Shown: positions 28,072-37,183, numbered from the stretch's first letter. The stretch is DNA of 64,000 bases from Solirubrobacterales bacterium (GCA_030152805.1 JASLIG010000104.1:29910-93909); one strand, 5' to 3'. The notes: generated by a model from the letters alone, not told the origin. Program-made: numbers and translations.

Positions 28072-28999
28072 GGGCCCACTCGCCGCTGAGCGCGAGCGGC
28101 GGCGCCGCGAGCGTGAAGAACGTCGGCGCAAGCGGGAGGGAGGACGCTTCAACGGTCGCCGGCTCGGAATGGTTGCGGCCCTGACGCTCGTATTCGTCGG
28201 CGCCGCCGCGATTGCAGCCCTCGCCTACAAGCACTTCCACCGCAGCGAGCCGCCACCCCCGGTGGTGGTGAAGACGATCACGGTGACGATCCCCGAGGGC
28301 TACAGCCGGGCGCAGACCGCCGAGCTGACGAAGCGGGAAGGCCTGAGCGGCAGCTACGAGGAGGCCAGCGTGCGCTCGCCCTATCTCAATCCGGCCAAGT
28401 ACGGCGGCGGCGAAGCTAAGAACCTCGAGGGTTTCCTCTTCCCGGACACCTTCGAGCTGCAGCAGCACGCCAAGGCAGTCGAACTGGTCCAGCTGCAGCT
28501 CGAAGACTTCAAGCGCCGGGTCGAGGGCGTCGACATGAGCTATGCCCGTTCGAAGAACCTGACCGTCTACGACGTGATCACGATCGCCTCGATGGTCGAG
28601 GACGAGGCGGGGCTGGAAAGCCAGCGCAAATTCGTCGCCGCGGTCATCTACAACCGCCTGCGCGAAGGGATGCCTCTGGGGATCGACGCGACCACGCGGT
28701 TCGCCACCGGCAACTACACCGAGCCGCTGACCGAATCCGAACTGGCCACCGACTCGCCCTACAACACGCGTACCCACGCCGGCCTGCCCCCAGGGCCGAT
28801 CAACAGCCCCGGCCTCGCCTCGATCGAAGCGGCGGCCCATCCGGCCAAGGTCGATTACCTCTTCTACGTGGCGGAACCGGGCGCCTGCAACAAGCTCGCC
28901 TTCTCCTCGACCGAAGCGGAATTTGAAGCAGACGTCGCCAGCTACAACGCGGCCCGTGAAGCGGCTGGTGGCAACTCGCCCGACACCTGCGGGGAATAG
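28064..28999 (+). CDS. mltG: Endolytic murein transglycosylase MltG
   Basis: 311 residues. A very basic cytoplasmic N-terminus (1-33) is followed by a single membrane helix at about 37-55. The YceG domain follows, with NLEGFLFPDTFEL and the catalytic Glu region IASMVEDEAGLESQRKFVA. It cleaves nascent glycan strands and sets their length. GAA replaces GAG progressively through the exported part. It overlaps ruvX. Confidence 0.93.
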   Translation: MSEGPLAAERERRRREREERRRKREGGRFNGRRLGMVAALTLVFVGAAAIAALAYKHFHRSEPPPPVVVKTITVTIPEGYSRAQTAELTKREGLSGSYEEASVRSPYLNPAKYGGGEAKNLEGFLFPDTFELQQHAKAVELVQLQLEDFKRRVEGVDMSYARSKNLTVYDVITIASMVEDEAGLESQRKFVAAVIYNRLREGMPLGIDATTRFATGNYTEPLTESELATDSPYNTRTHAGLPPGPINSPGLASIEAAAHPAKVDYLFYVAEPGACNKLAFSSTEAEFEADVASYNAAREAAGGNSPDTCGE

Positions 29000-29002
29000 G
29001 GC

Positions 29003-29803
29003 GTGCCGCGACTCGCCGTGCTCGGCTACCCGGTATCGCACTCTCGCTCGCCAGCGATGCACGGCGCCGCCCTGGCCGAGCTGGGCCTGGCCGATGAGTG
29101 GAGCTACGAGGCGATCGAGGTGGCACCCGACGCCTTCGAGGGGCGTGTGCGGGCGATGCCCGGCGAGGGGTTCGCGGGGGCCAACGTCACGGTTCCGCAC
29201 AAGGGGGCGGCGCTGGCGCTGGCCGACGAGCTCTCGGAGACCGCGCGCGAGATCGGTGCCGCCAACACACTGGTCTTCGATGATGGGGCGGGGGGCGAGA
29301 TTCGCGCCGAGAACACCGATGCCGAAGGCTTTCTGCACTCCCTGCCGGCCTCGCCGGCCGGCAAGCGCACCCTCGTGCTCGGCGCCGGCGGCGCCGCCCG
29401 CGCGGTGGTCTGGGCCCTCCTCCGCGAGGGCGCCGAGGTGGCGGTTTGGAACCGGACCGAGCTGCGCTCGCGCCATCTCTGCGAGGAACTCGGAGGGGAG
29501 GCCGTCGCCGCGCCGGACCAGGGCGCCCACGAGCTGATCGTCAACACGACCGCGGTCGGGCTCGCCGGCGAGGATCCGTTCGCCGAGCTGCCGCTCTCGG
29601 CAACGGGTTTCTCGGCCGGGCAGACCGTGATCGACATGGTCTATGGAGGCGAGCCGACGGCGTTGCTGCGGACCGCGGAGACGGCCGGTGCGACCACCGT
29701 CGACGGCATCGAGATCCTCGTCCAGCAGGGCGCTCTCTCGCTCGAACTCTGGACCGCCCGCCCGGCGCCCCTCGACACCATGCGCGCCGCCGCCCGCGCC
29801 TGA
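29003..29803 (+). CDS. aroE: Shikimate dehydrogenase
   Basis: 266 residues from a GTG start 3 bases after mltG. Substrate-site motifs GYPVSHSRSPAMHGAAL and NVTVPHKGAAL are clear. The NADP-binding VLGAGGAARAVVWAL follows at about 124. It reduces 3-dehydroshikimate to shikimate. It begins a shikimate-pathway run continued by aroC, aroKB and aroQ. Confidence 0.95.
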   Translation: MPRLAVLGYPVSHSRSPAMHGAALAELGLADEWSYEAIEVAPDAFEGRVRAMPGEGFAGANVTVPHKGAALALADELSETAREIGAANTLVFDDGAGGEIRAENTDAEGFLHSLPASPAGKRTLVLGAGGAARAVVWALLREGAEVAVWNRTELRSRHLCEELGGEAVAAPDQGAHELIVNTTAVGLAGEDPFAELPLSATGFSAGQTVIDMVYGGEPTALLRTAETAGATTVDGIEILVQQGALSLELWTARPAPLDTMRAAARA

Positions 29804-29882
29804 TGGTCCGCTGACGTCCTGTCTGCGGGCCGAATTCCAGCAAAGAGCGAACGCGGTCGGCCGCATATAGCCTTGGCGCGGT

Positions 29883-31049
29883 ATGGGCGTGTTCCGATTC
29901 ACAACGGCGGGGGAGTCGCACGGGCCCGGGCTCGTGGCGATCGTCGAGGGGATGCCGGCTGGGCTCGCGCTCGATCGCGCGGCACTGGACCGCGACATGG
30001 CGCGGCGCCAGCTCGGCCACGGCCGCGGCGGGCGGATGAAGATCGAGACCGACGCGGTGGAGATCCGCTCCGGCCTCCGCCATGGGCGCACGCTGGGCAG
30101 CCCGATCGCCGTCCTCGTCGCCAACCGCGACTACGCCAACTGGGAGGAGCGGATGAACCCGTGGCCGGTGGACGCAGCCGTCGAGGAGGTGCACCTGCCG
30201 CGGCCCGGACACGCCGACCTGGTTGGCGCCCAGAAGTACGGCCACGCCGACATTCGCAACGTGCTCGAGCGGGCCAGCGCGCGCGAGACCGCCGCCCGCG
30301 TCGCTGCCGGCTCGATCGCCCGCGGCTTCCTCACCGCGCTCGGCGTCAGCGTGCACAGCCACGTCACCCAGATCGCCTCGATCGGCGCGCCTGAGCAAGA
30401 GGACCTCGGCCCCGAGGACTTCGCCGCTGTGGACGAGGACCCGGTGCGTTGCCTCGACGCCGAGGCGAGCGCGGCGATGGTCGAGGAGATCAACCGCCTG
30501 CGCAAGGCCAACGAGAGCCTCGGCGGCAGCTTCGAGGTGCGCGCCTTCGGTCTCGTGCCTGGGCTCGGCTCCCACGTCTCCTGGGAGGACCGCCTCGACG
30601 GTCGCCTCGCCGGTGCCGTCGCCTCGATCCAGTCGGTCAAGGGCGTCTCGATCGGCGAAGCCTGGGACGTCGCCTCGCGCCCCGGCTCGGAGGCCCACGA
30701 CGAGATCTTCTGGTCCGAGCAGCGTGGCTATTTCCGCGAGACCAACCACGCCGGCGGGGTCGAGGGCGGCATGACCAACGGCCTGCCGCTCTCGGTGCGC
30801 GCCGCGATCAAGCCGATCTCAACCCTGACCAAGCCGCTGCGCTCGGTCGATACCGAGAGCAAGGAGCCGGCGCAGGCGCTGCGCGAGCGCACCGACTCGA
30901 CCGTGGTGCCGGCCGCGGCGGTCGTCGCCGAGGCAATGGTCTGCCTCGTCCTCGCCCGCGCCTACCGCGAGAAGTTCGGCGGCGACCACATCGACGACGT
31001 CCTCGCCGCGGTCGAGGTATACAAGAAGCGCATCGACTTCCGCGGATGA
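29883..31049 (+). CDS. aroC: Chorismate synthase
   Basis: 388 residues. It starts FRFTTAGESHGPGLVAIVEG, with GRGGRMKIE, RASARETAARVAAGSIAR and GGVEGGMTNG, the FMN and substrate-site signatures. It converts EPSP to chorismate. The last base of its TGA stop is preceded by an overlapping ATG, which opens a 17-codon ORF leading to aroKB. Confidence 0.96.
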   Translation: MGVFRFTTAGESHGPGLVAIVEGMPAGLALDRAALDRDMARRQLGHGRGGRMKIETDAVEIRSGLRHGRTLGSPIAVLVANRDYANWEERMNPWPVDAAVEEVHLPRPGHADLVGAQKYGHADIRNVLERASARETAARVAAGSIARGFLTALGVSVHSHVTQIASIGAPEQEDLGPEDFAAVDEDPVRCLDAEASAAMVEEINRLRKANESLGGSFEVRAFGLVPGLGSHVSWEDRLDGRLAGAVASIQSVKGVSIGEAWDVASRPGSEAHDEIFWSEQRGYFRETNHAGGVEGGMTNGLPLSVRAAIKPISTLTKPLRSVDTESKEPAQALRERTDSTVVPAAAVVAEAMVCLVLARAYREKFGGDHIDDVLAAVEVYKKRIDFRG

Positions 31050-31091
31050 AACGGCTGTTTTCCATGCTGGACATGGGAAAGGGACGTTGCA
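31045..31091 (+). repeat. 47-base interspersed repeat, copy B, with micro-ORF
   Basis: Partner of 20485-20531. The ATG at 31046 overlaps the aroC stop and opens MKRLFSMLDMGKGRCIR. That ORF stops at 31097-31099, overlapping the aroKB ATG at 31096. The repeat thus bridges two shikimate genes by two ATGA overlaps. Inverted repeats around CCATG/CATGG could form a hairpin over the intergenic region. Confidence 0.6.
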
Positions 31092-31095
31092 TCCG

Positions 31096-32628
31096 ATGAA
31101 GCCGGCGCTCGTCTTTATCGGCTTCATGGGGGCGGGGAAGAGCACGGCGTTGGCCGCGGCGGGCGATGCCGGGCTCGCGGTCACCGAGATCGACGCGCTG
31201 ATGGAAGAGGCGTTCGGCAAGCCGATCCGGACCGCCTTCGAGGAGGATGGGGAGGAGGCCTTTCGCAGCCGTGAGGCCGAGGTCGTCGGCTCGCTGTTGG
31301 AGGGCGCCGACGGCGGTGCGATTGCGCTCGGCGGCGGCAGCGTGCTCTCCGAGCGCGTGCGCGCCGCGCTCGACCGCCACGTCGTCGTCTGGCTGCAGGT
31401 CGACGCCCGCGAAGCCTGGCGGCGGATCGCCCGCAGCGACCGGCCACTCGCCCGCAACGCGGAGGATGTCGAGCGGCTGCTCGTCGAGCGGCTGCCCTTC
31501 TACGAATCGCTCGCCGATGCGATCGTCCCGGCTGGCGACCGCGGCCTGATCGCCCGGGCGATGCCGTCGCTGATCGCCCTCGCCGAGCTGCCCCCGGGCA
31601 CGAGGATGCTCTGGGCGGCAAGCGCCTCGGGCGAGTACCCCGTCTTCGTCGGGTCGGGCCTGCTGGGCACGGGTCCGTGGCCGCTGCCGGGCGAGCGCTG
31701 CTGTATCACCGACAGCACGGTCGGCCCGCTGTACGCCGACCGCCTGGCTCCGCTGGCGGCGACGGTCGAGGTGGCGCCGGGCGAGTCGGCGAAGACGATG
31801 GCCGAGGTCGAGCGCGTGCTGCGCGAGATGGCGCGCCTGGGGCTGACGCGTGAGGACCACGTGGTGGCCCTTGGCGGTGGCGTCGTCGGCGACCTCGCCG
31901 GCTTCTGCGCCCACCTCTACCAGCGCGGCGTTCCGGTCGTGCAGGTGCCGACCTCCCTGGTGGCCCAGGTCGACTCCGCCTACGGTGGCAAGACCGGCGT
32001 CGACCTCCCGGAGGGGAAGAACTACGCTGGCGCCTACCACCTACCCGCGGCCGTGCTCGCCGACACGGACACCCTCTCCAGTCTCGCGGAGGAGGAGCTC
32101 GCGGCCGGCTTCGTCGAGCTGCTCAAGACCGGCCTGCTCGCCGGCGGGGAGCTCTGGGAGCGAACCCGCGCGATCGAATCGCTCGACCCCGCCGAACTCG
32201 GCGATCTCGTCTTCGCATGCGCCCGCTACAAGTGCGAGGTCGTCGCCGCCGACGAGCGCGACGCCGGGCTGCGTGCCGTGCTCAACCTAGGCCACACCGT
32301 GGGCCACGCGATCGAGGCCGCAAGTGGCTACGAGCGCTATCGCCACGGCGAGGCCGTGGCGATGGGCTTGCTCGCGGCGCTGCGCCTCTCCGAGGCGGCG
32401 CAGCTGCGCGACGAGGTCGAGTCGATCCTCATTCGTCACGACCTGCCGACCGAGCTCGATCCCTCGGTCGACTTCGAGCACACGATCGCCGCCTTGGGTC
32501 GCGACAAGAAGCGCACCGCCGCCGGCGTCGGCTTCGTCCTGCTCTCCCAGCCGGGCGCGCCCCGCGCTGGCGAGCTCGTCGATGCGGCTAAGGTCGAGGC
32601 CGCCGTGAAGGAGCTCTACGCGCGATGA
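31096..32628 (+). CDS. aroKB: Fused shikimate kinase / 3-dehydroquinate synthase
   Basis: 510 residues from the ATG at 31096. Residues 1-165 are shikimate kinase, with the P-loop GFMGAGKST at 8-16 and the substrate site GGGSVLSE. Residues 175-510 are dehydroquinate synthase: ALGGGVVGDLAGFCAHLY, PTSLVAQVDSAYGGKTGVD, and the zinc-ligand helix NLGHTVGHAIEAAS with later RHGEAVAMG. It performs two non-consecutive pathway steps in one chain. A split aroK-aroB is more common, although fusions are known in actinobacteria. It overlaps aroQ by 4 bases. Confidence 0.94.
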   Translation: MKPALVFIGFMGAGKSTALAAAGDAGLAVTEIDALMEEAFGKPIRTAFEEDGEEAFRSREAEVVGSLLEGADGGAIALGGGSVLSERVRAALDRHVVVWLQVDAREAWRRIARSDRPLARNAEDVERLLVERLPFYESLADAIVPAGDRGLIARAMPSLIALAELPPGTRMLWAASASGEYPVFVGSGLLGTGPWPLPGERCCITDSTVGPLYADRLAPLAATVEVAPGESAKTMAEVERVLREMARLGLTREDHVVALGGGVVGDLAGFCAHLYQRGVPVVQVPTSLVAQVDSAYGGKTGVDLPEGKNYAGAYHLPAAVLADTDTLSSLAEEELAAGFVELLKTGLLAGGELWERTRAIESLDPAELGDLVFACARYKCEVVAADERDAGLRAVLNLGHTVGHAIEAASGYERYRHGEAVAMGLLAALRLSEAAQLRDEVESILIRHDLPTELDPSVDFEHTIAALGRDKKRTAAGVGFVLLSQPGAPRAGELVDAAKVEAAVKELYAR

Positions 32629-33083
32629 CCACCGCCCACAACCGCGTCGCCGTCCTGCACGGCGTCAACTTCGACGTCCTCGAGCGCCGCGATGCCTCTG
32701 TCTACGGCGGCCTCTCCCTCTACGAGCTGGAGGCGAAGGTGCAGGGTTGGGCCCGTGAGCTGGGGCTCGAAGCGATCTTCTTCCAGACCAACTCCGAGGG
32801 CGAGTTCTGCGAGTACCTGCACCGGGTGCCGGAGCTGGCCGACTCGGCGATCGTCAACGCCGGCGCCTGGAGCCACTACAGCCGGGCGATCGCCGACGCA
32901 CTCGACGTCGCTCGCGTCCCCGCCGTCGAGGTGCACCTCTCCGACGTCGAGGCTCGCGACGGGTGGCGCAAGCTCTCAGTCTTCGATGGCCTCGTCCTGG
33001 CCAAGATCTCCGGCAAGGGTCCCGACGGTTATCGCGAGGCACTGGCGCTGCTCGCCGGCGAGCTCGGCGCCGGCACCGACTGA
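32625..33083 (+). CDS. aroQ: Type II 3-dehydroquinate dehydratase, divergent
   Basis: 152 residues, right size for the dodecameric type II enzyme. The canonical start NGPNLNLLGxREPxIYG is here HGVNFDVLERRDASVYGG, keeping the Asn, Arg and catalytic Tyr. FFQTNSEGEF matches QSNHEGE, and NAGAWSHYSRAIADAL and EVHLSDVEARDGWR match the binding loops with the His. Activity is likely but the substrate-loop differences are notable. Coupled to aroKB and to pepP. Confidence 0.85.
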   Translation: MTTAHNRVAVLHGVNFDVLERRDASVYGGLSLYELEAKVQGWARELGLEAIFFQTNSEGEFCEYLHRVPELADSAIVNAGAWSHYSRAIADALDVARVPAVEVHLSDVEARDGWRKLSVFDGLVLAKISGKGPDGYREALALLAGELGAGTD

Positions 33084-34141
33084 TGCAGGCCCGCGGCGAT
33101 CGCCTGGCGACGCTCGTGGCCGAGCGGGAGCTCGACCGCTTCCTCGTCACCGACCTGGTCAACGTCAGCTACCTGACCGGCTTCGGTGGCACCAACGGCG
33201 CCTGCGTCTGCGGCGAGGATGCACGCGTCTTTCTCACCGATTTCCGCTACACCGAGCGGGCCGAAGCCGAGATCGCTGACTGGGAGGTCGTCACGGTCAG
33301 GGACGACTGGCTGACCGGCATCGCCGCGTGCCTGCGGGGACGGACCGGCTTCGAAGATCACCACATGGCCGTGCGCACGATGGAGCGCCTGACGGAGAAA
33401 CTGGCCGACGGGGTGACGCTCGAGGGGGCTGCCGGCACGGTGGAGAAGCTGCGCCGGGTCAAGGACGCCGCGGAGCTGGAGGCGATCGCCGCCGCCGCCG
33501 CGCTCGCCGACGAGATTTGGAGCCGCTCGCTGGAGCGTGGCCTGGCCGGTCGCAGCGAGCTCGACGTCGCCCGCGCCGCCGAGGCCTGGATGCGCGAGCA
33601 CGGCGCCGAGCCCTCCTTTCCGACGATCGTTGCCGCCGGGTCCAACGGCGCCCTTCCGCACGCCGAGCCCGGCGAGCGCGAGATCGGCCGCGGCGAGCTG
33701 GTCGTCTTCGACATGGGCGCCAAGCTCGACGGTTACTGCTCCGACGGCACCCGCACCTTCGCCACCGGCGATCCCGGCGAGGAGGCCCGCGCGGTGTACG
33801 AGACGGTGCGCGAGGCGCAGGCGGCGGCACTCGCCGCGGTAAGCGCGGGCGTCAAGGCGGAGGACGTCGACGGGGTCGCCCGCGAGCTGATCGCGGCCGC
33901 CGGGCACGGGGAGCGCTTCGGCCACGGTCTCGGTCATGGCGTCGGGCTCGAGGTGCACGAGGAGCCGCGGGTCTCGCAGCGCTCCGAGGACATGCTGGCG
34001 GCCGGCGAAGTTGTGACGATCGAGCCGGGCATCTACCTGCCGGGGAAGTTCGGCGTGAGGATCGAGGATCTCGTCGTCGTCGAGGAGGACGGCTACCGCA
34101 ACCTCAGCGGCCTGCCAAAGGAGCTGCAGACCGTCGATTGA
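33083..34141 (+). CDS. pepP: M24 Xaa-Pro aminopeptidase
   Basis: 352 residues. The ATG at 33083 overlaps the aroQ stop; a longer in-frame extension upstream overlaps aroQ heavily and is rejected. The creatinase-type N-domain is followed by the pita-bread fold. All five metal ligands are visible: FDMGAKLDGYCSDGTRTF (two Asp), GHGLGHGVGLEVHEEP (His), TIEPGIY (Glu) and RIEDLVVV (Glu). It removes N-terminal residues next to proline. aroQ-pepP-efp order is common; here efp is displaced 3.7 kb. Confidence 0.92.
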   Translation: MQARGDRLATLVAERELDRFLVTDLVNVSYLTGFGGTNGACVCGEDARVFLTDFRYTERAEAEIADWEVVTVRDDWLTGIAACLRGRTGFEDHHMAVRTMERLTEKLADGVTLEGAAGTVEKLRRVKDAAELEAIAAAAALADEIWSRSLERGLAGRSELDVARAAEAWMREHGAEPSFPTIVAAGSNGALPHAEPGEREIGRGELVVFDMGAKLDGYCSDGTRTFATGDPGEEARAVYETVREAQAAALAAVSAGVKAEDVDGVARELIAAAGHGERFGHGLGHGVGLEVHEEPRVSQRSEDMLAAGEVVTIEPGIYLPGKFGVRIEDLVVVEEDGYRNLSGLPKELQTVD

Positions 34142-34199
34142 CGGCGGCTGCTCGCCTGCAGTCCTAACTTTCCTCCCCAGCGCAGCCGATCCCTGCCCG

Positions 34200-35246
34200 G
34201 TGAACGCAATGGCGATGCCCAGGCCCGAGTCGCTCGCCGCCGCCCGCGCGGATGCGCGCCGCGAGCGCCTGCTCGACATGGAGACGCGCGTGCGCCGTTA
34301 CCGCGCCGCCTGCTTCGCGATCCTCGCCCTCGCTCTGGCTTCGGCCGGGCCGTCGGTCGGCTGGCTCTGGCTGGCGCCGCTCGCCGCCGGCTTCGCCGGC
34401 TTCGCCGTCGCCGACCGCTTCATGCAGGCGAGCAAGCGGCCCTGGCTCTGGGTGGCGGGTGCCTGGGGGGCGCTGCCTCTGCTGCTCGCCGGCGCCGTGA
34501 TCGCCACCGGTGGCCCGACCAGTCCGGCGCTGATGTGGTTCGCCCTGCCGGCCGTGACCCTCGGCGTTCGCTTCGATCCCTGGGGCATGGTCGTCGGCAC
34601 CGCCTACCTGCTGGCCGTCTTCCTGGTCAGTACCGTCGCCGTCGACCCCGCCAGTGCGGCGGCGCACAGCCAGACGCTTGTCGCCGCCACCGCCCTGATC
34701 CTCAGCACGGTGATTCTCTCCGGCGCCCTGGTCGAGTCCGACCGAGCGCACCGTCGGCGCTCGACGCTGGACCCGCTCACGGGACTCTTCAACCGCAACG
34801 CGCTCGAGCAGCGCCTGGCAGAGATCGACGGCGAGCCCTGCGATTCCGGCCGGGGGCAATCGCACGCGCTGCTGCTCTGCGACCTCGACCACTTCAAGCG
34901 GGTCAACGACAAGCTCGGTCACGCCGCCGGGGACGCCGTCCTGCAGGACATCGCTTACACGATGCGGGCGGTCCTGCGCGCCGGCGACACGATCTACCGG
35001 ATCGGCGGCGAGGAGATCCTCGTCGTCCTGCCCGGGGCGACCGAGCAGGACGCGGTGGCGATTGCCGAGCGCCTGCGCGAGGCCGTGCGCAAGCGCCGCC
35101 CGGTGGGAGTCGGCGTGACGATCAGCATCGGCGCGGCGGTCTCGAGGCCCGACACCGTCAACACCGACGATCTGGTTGCTCGCGCCGACGCCGCCCTCTA
35201 CTCGGCCAAGGCTGGCGGCCGCGACCGCGTCTTCGTCGGCAATTGA
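34200..35246 (+). CDS. Membrane diguanylate cyclase (GGDEF)
   Basis: 348 residues from a GTG (ATG at 34209 also possible). Residues about 35-175 hold five or six hydrophobic helices. The GGDEF domain follows from about 185: DPLTGLFNRNALEQRL, CDLDHFKRVNDKLGH, and the catalytic loop IGGEEILVVLPG. The loop is GGEEI; GGEEF is active, and the final Ile is a tolerated variation. No PAS, REC or EAL domain and no clear I-site RxxD. It makes c-di-GMP, with the signal sensed by the membrane part. Confidence 0.9.
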   Translation: MNAMAMPRPESLAAARADARRERLLDMETRVRRYRAACFAILALALASAGPSVGWLWLAPLAAGFAGFAVADRFMQASKRPWLWVAGAWGALPLLLAGAVIATGGPTSPALMWFALPAVTLGVRFDPWGMVVGTAYLLAVFLVSTVAVDPASAAAHSQTLVAATALILSTVILSGALVESDRAHRRRSTLDPLTGLFNRNALEQRLAEIDGEPCDSGRGQSHALLLCDLDHFKRVNDKLGHAAGDAVLQDIAYTMRAVLRAGDTIYRIGGEEILVVLPGATEQDAVAIAERLREAVRKRRPVGVGVTISIGAAVSRPDTVNTDDLVARADAALYSAKAGGRDRVFVGN

Positions 35247-35247
35247 A

Positions 35248-35266
35248 GCTGACGGCTCCAGTCAGC
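35248..35266. terminator. Bidirectional hairpin between convergent genes
   Basis: GCTGAC (35248-35253) pairs with GTCAGC (35261-35266) around a 7-base loop. It lies between the cyclase stop and the stop of the minus-strand M42 gene, overlapping the latter. Confidence 0.4.
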
Positions 35267-36314
35267 GACTGAGGTCGACGTCGGCGGTGAGCCGCTCGGC
35301 AAAGGCGACGATCAGCTCGACGGTCGCCTCGACGTCGGCCAGCTCGACCATCTCGACCGGGGAGTGCATGTAGCGTAGGGGGATCGAGACGAGGCCGGTG
35401 GGAACGCCGGAACGGGCGAACTGGATGCCGTCGGCATCGGTGCTGGTCGAGTTGCCGGTGGCCCCGACCGTGTGGGCGATCCCGGCCTCCTCGGCCGTGG
35501 CGACGATCAGCTCGAAGACGCGAGGGGAGAGGGTGGCTCCGCGGTAGATCACCGGGCCGGAGCCGAGCGCGTGGCTGCCCAGCTCCTTCTCGTCGATGCC
35601 GGGGGCGTCGGTGGCGTGGGTGACGTCGACCACGATCGCCAGGTCCGGCCGCACCGCAAAGGCGGAGGTGCGGGCGCCGAAGAGGCCGATCTCCTCCTGC
35701 ACGGCGGCGATCGCGGCAAAGCTCGCTTTCAGCGCGGCGCGCTCGTGGCAGCGCCGCAGCGCCTCGAGTGCGACGTAGGCGCCGAGCCGGTTGTCCATCG
35801 AGCGCGAGACCATGCGCCCACCGGCAAGCGCGAGCGGCTCGGTCGCGATCACGACCGGGTCGCCGACGCGGACCCGCTCGGTTGCCTGCTCGCGGTCACT
35901 GGCGCCGATGTCGATGTGCAGGGACTTCATCTCGACGACCTGCTTGCGCCCCTCGGCGTCGAGCAGGTGCAGGGGCTTGCGCCCGACGACGCCCAGGACC
36001 GGCCCGTTGATGCCCTGCACCTCGACTCGCTGGCCGACGAGGATCTGCGGGTCCCAGCCTCCGATCGGCGCAAACCAAAGAATCCCCTTCTCGTCGATGT
36101 GGCGGATCACGAGGCCGATCTCGTCGATGTGGCCGACGACGCTGAGCAGCGGCGCCGCCTCGCCTATGCGGGCAACCGAGGAGCCGATGCCGTCGGCGGA
36201 GAGCTCGGCGAAGGAAGCCGCCTCGCGCCAGACGGCTGCCGCTTGCGCCTCGTAGCCCGAGGGGCCCGGAGCGCGCAGGAGATCGTCGAGTAGTCGGGGT
36301 GTTTCGCTTGTCAC
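35262..36314 (-). CDS. M42-family metallopeptidase
   Basis: 350 residues from a GTG. The dinuclear metal site is visible: VVGHIDEIGLVI near 57-68, MDNRLGAYVALEAL near 172, AAVQEEIGLFGAR (catalytic Glu) near 206, DVTHATDAPG near 231 and YMHSPVEM near 321. These tetrahedral aminopeptidases trim peptides in the cytosol. It is divergent from the SDR gene and is not part of the pepP-efp order seen elsewhere. Confidence 0.9.
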   Translation of the reverse strand: MTSETPRLLDDLLRAPGPSGYEAQAAAVWREAASFAELSADGIGSSVARIGEAAPLLSVVGHIDEIGLVIRHIDEKGILWFAPIGGWDPQILVGQRVEVQGINGPVLGVVGRKPLHLLDAEGRKQVVEMKSLHIDIGASDREQATERVRVGDPVVIATEPLALAGGRMVSRSMDNRLGAYVALEALRRCHERAALKASFAAIAAVQEEIGLFGARTSAFAVRPDLAIVVDVTHATDAPGIDEKELGSHALGSGPVIYRGATLSPRVFELIVATAEEAGIAHTVGATGNSTSTDADGIQFARSGVPTGLVSIPLRYMHSPVEMVELADVEATVELIVAFAERLTADVDLSR

Positions 36315-36332
36315 AAGGGCGGCAGTATGTCG

Positions 36333-36367
36333 ATTCGAACAGAGGTCCGCAGTCCGGTGGTTCGAAT
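36333..36367. promoter_or_regulatory. Inverted repeat upstream of the SDR gene
   Basis: ATTCGAAC at 36333-36340 is mirrored by GTTCGAAT at 36360-36367 across 19 bases, in the 59-base gap between divergent starts. The spacing is too long for an actinobacterial LexA box, which has 4 bases. It may bind an unknown regulator of the divergent pair. Confidence 0.4.
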
Positions 36368-36373
36368 AGCGTT

Positions 36374-37183
36374 ATGAGCGTGACTTCCAGCGGAATCGTG
36401 GCCGTGGTGACCGGCGCGTCGAGCGGGATCGGCGAGGCGGCCGCGCACCGCCTCGCCCGCGAGCCGGGCGCCGAGTTGATTCTCGTCGCCCGGCGCGAGG
36501 AGCGCCTGCGAGCTCTGGCCGAGTCGCTGCCCTGTGCCGCGTCTTACGTCGCCGCCGATCTCACCGACGAGGACGCGCCGGCTCGGGTTCGCGATCACGT
36601 GGCCGCACGCGGAGACCGCCTGACGCTGCTCGTCAACAACGCTGGCTCTTCCTGGCGGGCGAGTTTCGCCGAGGGCGGTTACGCCAACGTCCATCGACAC
36701 ATGCAGCTCAACTTCGACGCCGCCGTCCGACTCACCGAGGCGCTGCTGCCGGCGCTGCGCGCCTCGGCGCCGAGCGCGGTCGTCAACGTCGCCAGCACGG
36801 CGGGTCGCGTCTCCCGTGCCCGCACCGGCGCCTACTCGGCGAGCAAGTTCGCCCTGATCGGCTGGAGCGACTCGCTCTACTCCGAGGAGCGCCCCAGCGG
36901 GGTCCACGTCGGCCTGGTCCTGCCGGGCTTCATCGCCACCGAGGGCTTCCCGGCGACCGAGCTGCGCGAGAAAGCGCTGACCCGATGGATCGTCTCCAGG
37001 CCGGAGAAGGTCGCCGAGGCGATCTTCGAAGCGGGTCCGGGGGGCAAGGCCGAGCGCTACGTGCCGCGACCCTACGCGCTCGCCGCAGTGGCGCGAACGC
37101 TGGTGCCGGGGCTGGTCCGCCGCGTGCTCTCCGGTGGCGCGGCCGGCGCTCTCACCACGAGCACCGGGGCCGACGCCGAGTAG
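36374..37183 (+). CDS. Short-chain dehydrogenase/reductase
   Basis: 269 residues from the ATG at 36374. NAD(P)-binding VTGASSGIGEAAA is near the start, LVNNAGSSW follows, and the catalytic Ser and YSASK (Tyr-x-x-x-Lys) are present in NVASTAGRVSRARTGAYSASK. Substrate cannot be told from sequence. The C-terminal RYVPRPYALAAVARTLVPGL is often seen in SDRs linked to lipid or ketone reduction. Confidence 0.88.
   Translation: MSVTSSGIVAVVTGASSGIGEAAAHRLAREPGAELILVARREERLRALAESLPCAASYVAADLTDEDAPARVRDHVAARGDRLTLLVNNAGSSWRASFAEGGYANVHRHMQLNFDAAVRLTEALLPALRASAPSAVVNVASTAGRVSRARTGAYSASKFALIGWSDSLYSEERPSGVHVGLVLPGFIATEGFPATELREKALTRWIVSRPEKVAEAIFEAGPGGKAERYVPRPYALAAVARTLVPGLVRRVLSGGAAGALTTSTGADAE

Noticed and set aside
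27941..30124. 727-residue minus-strand open frame over mltG, aroE and aroC
   Set aside because: Crosses three certain genes and has no domain; an artefact of third-position GC.
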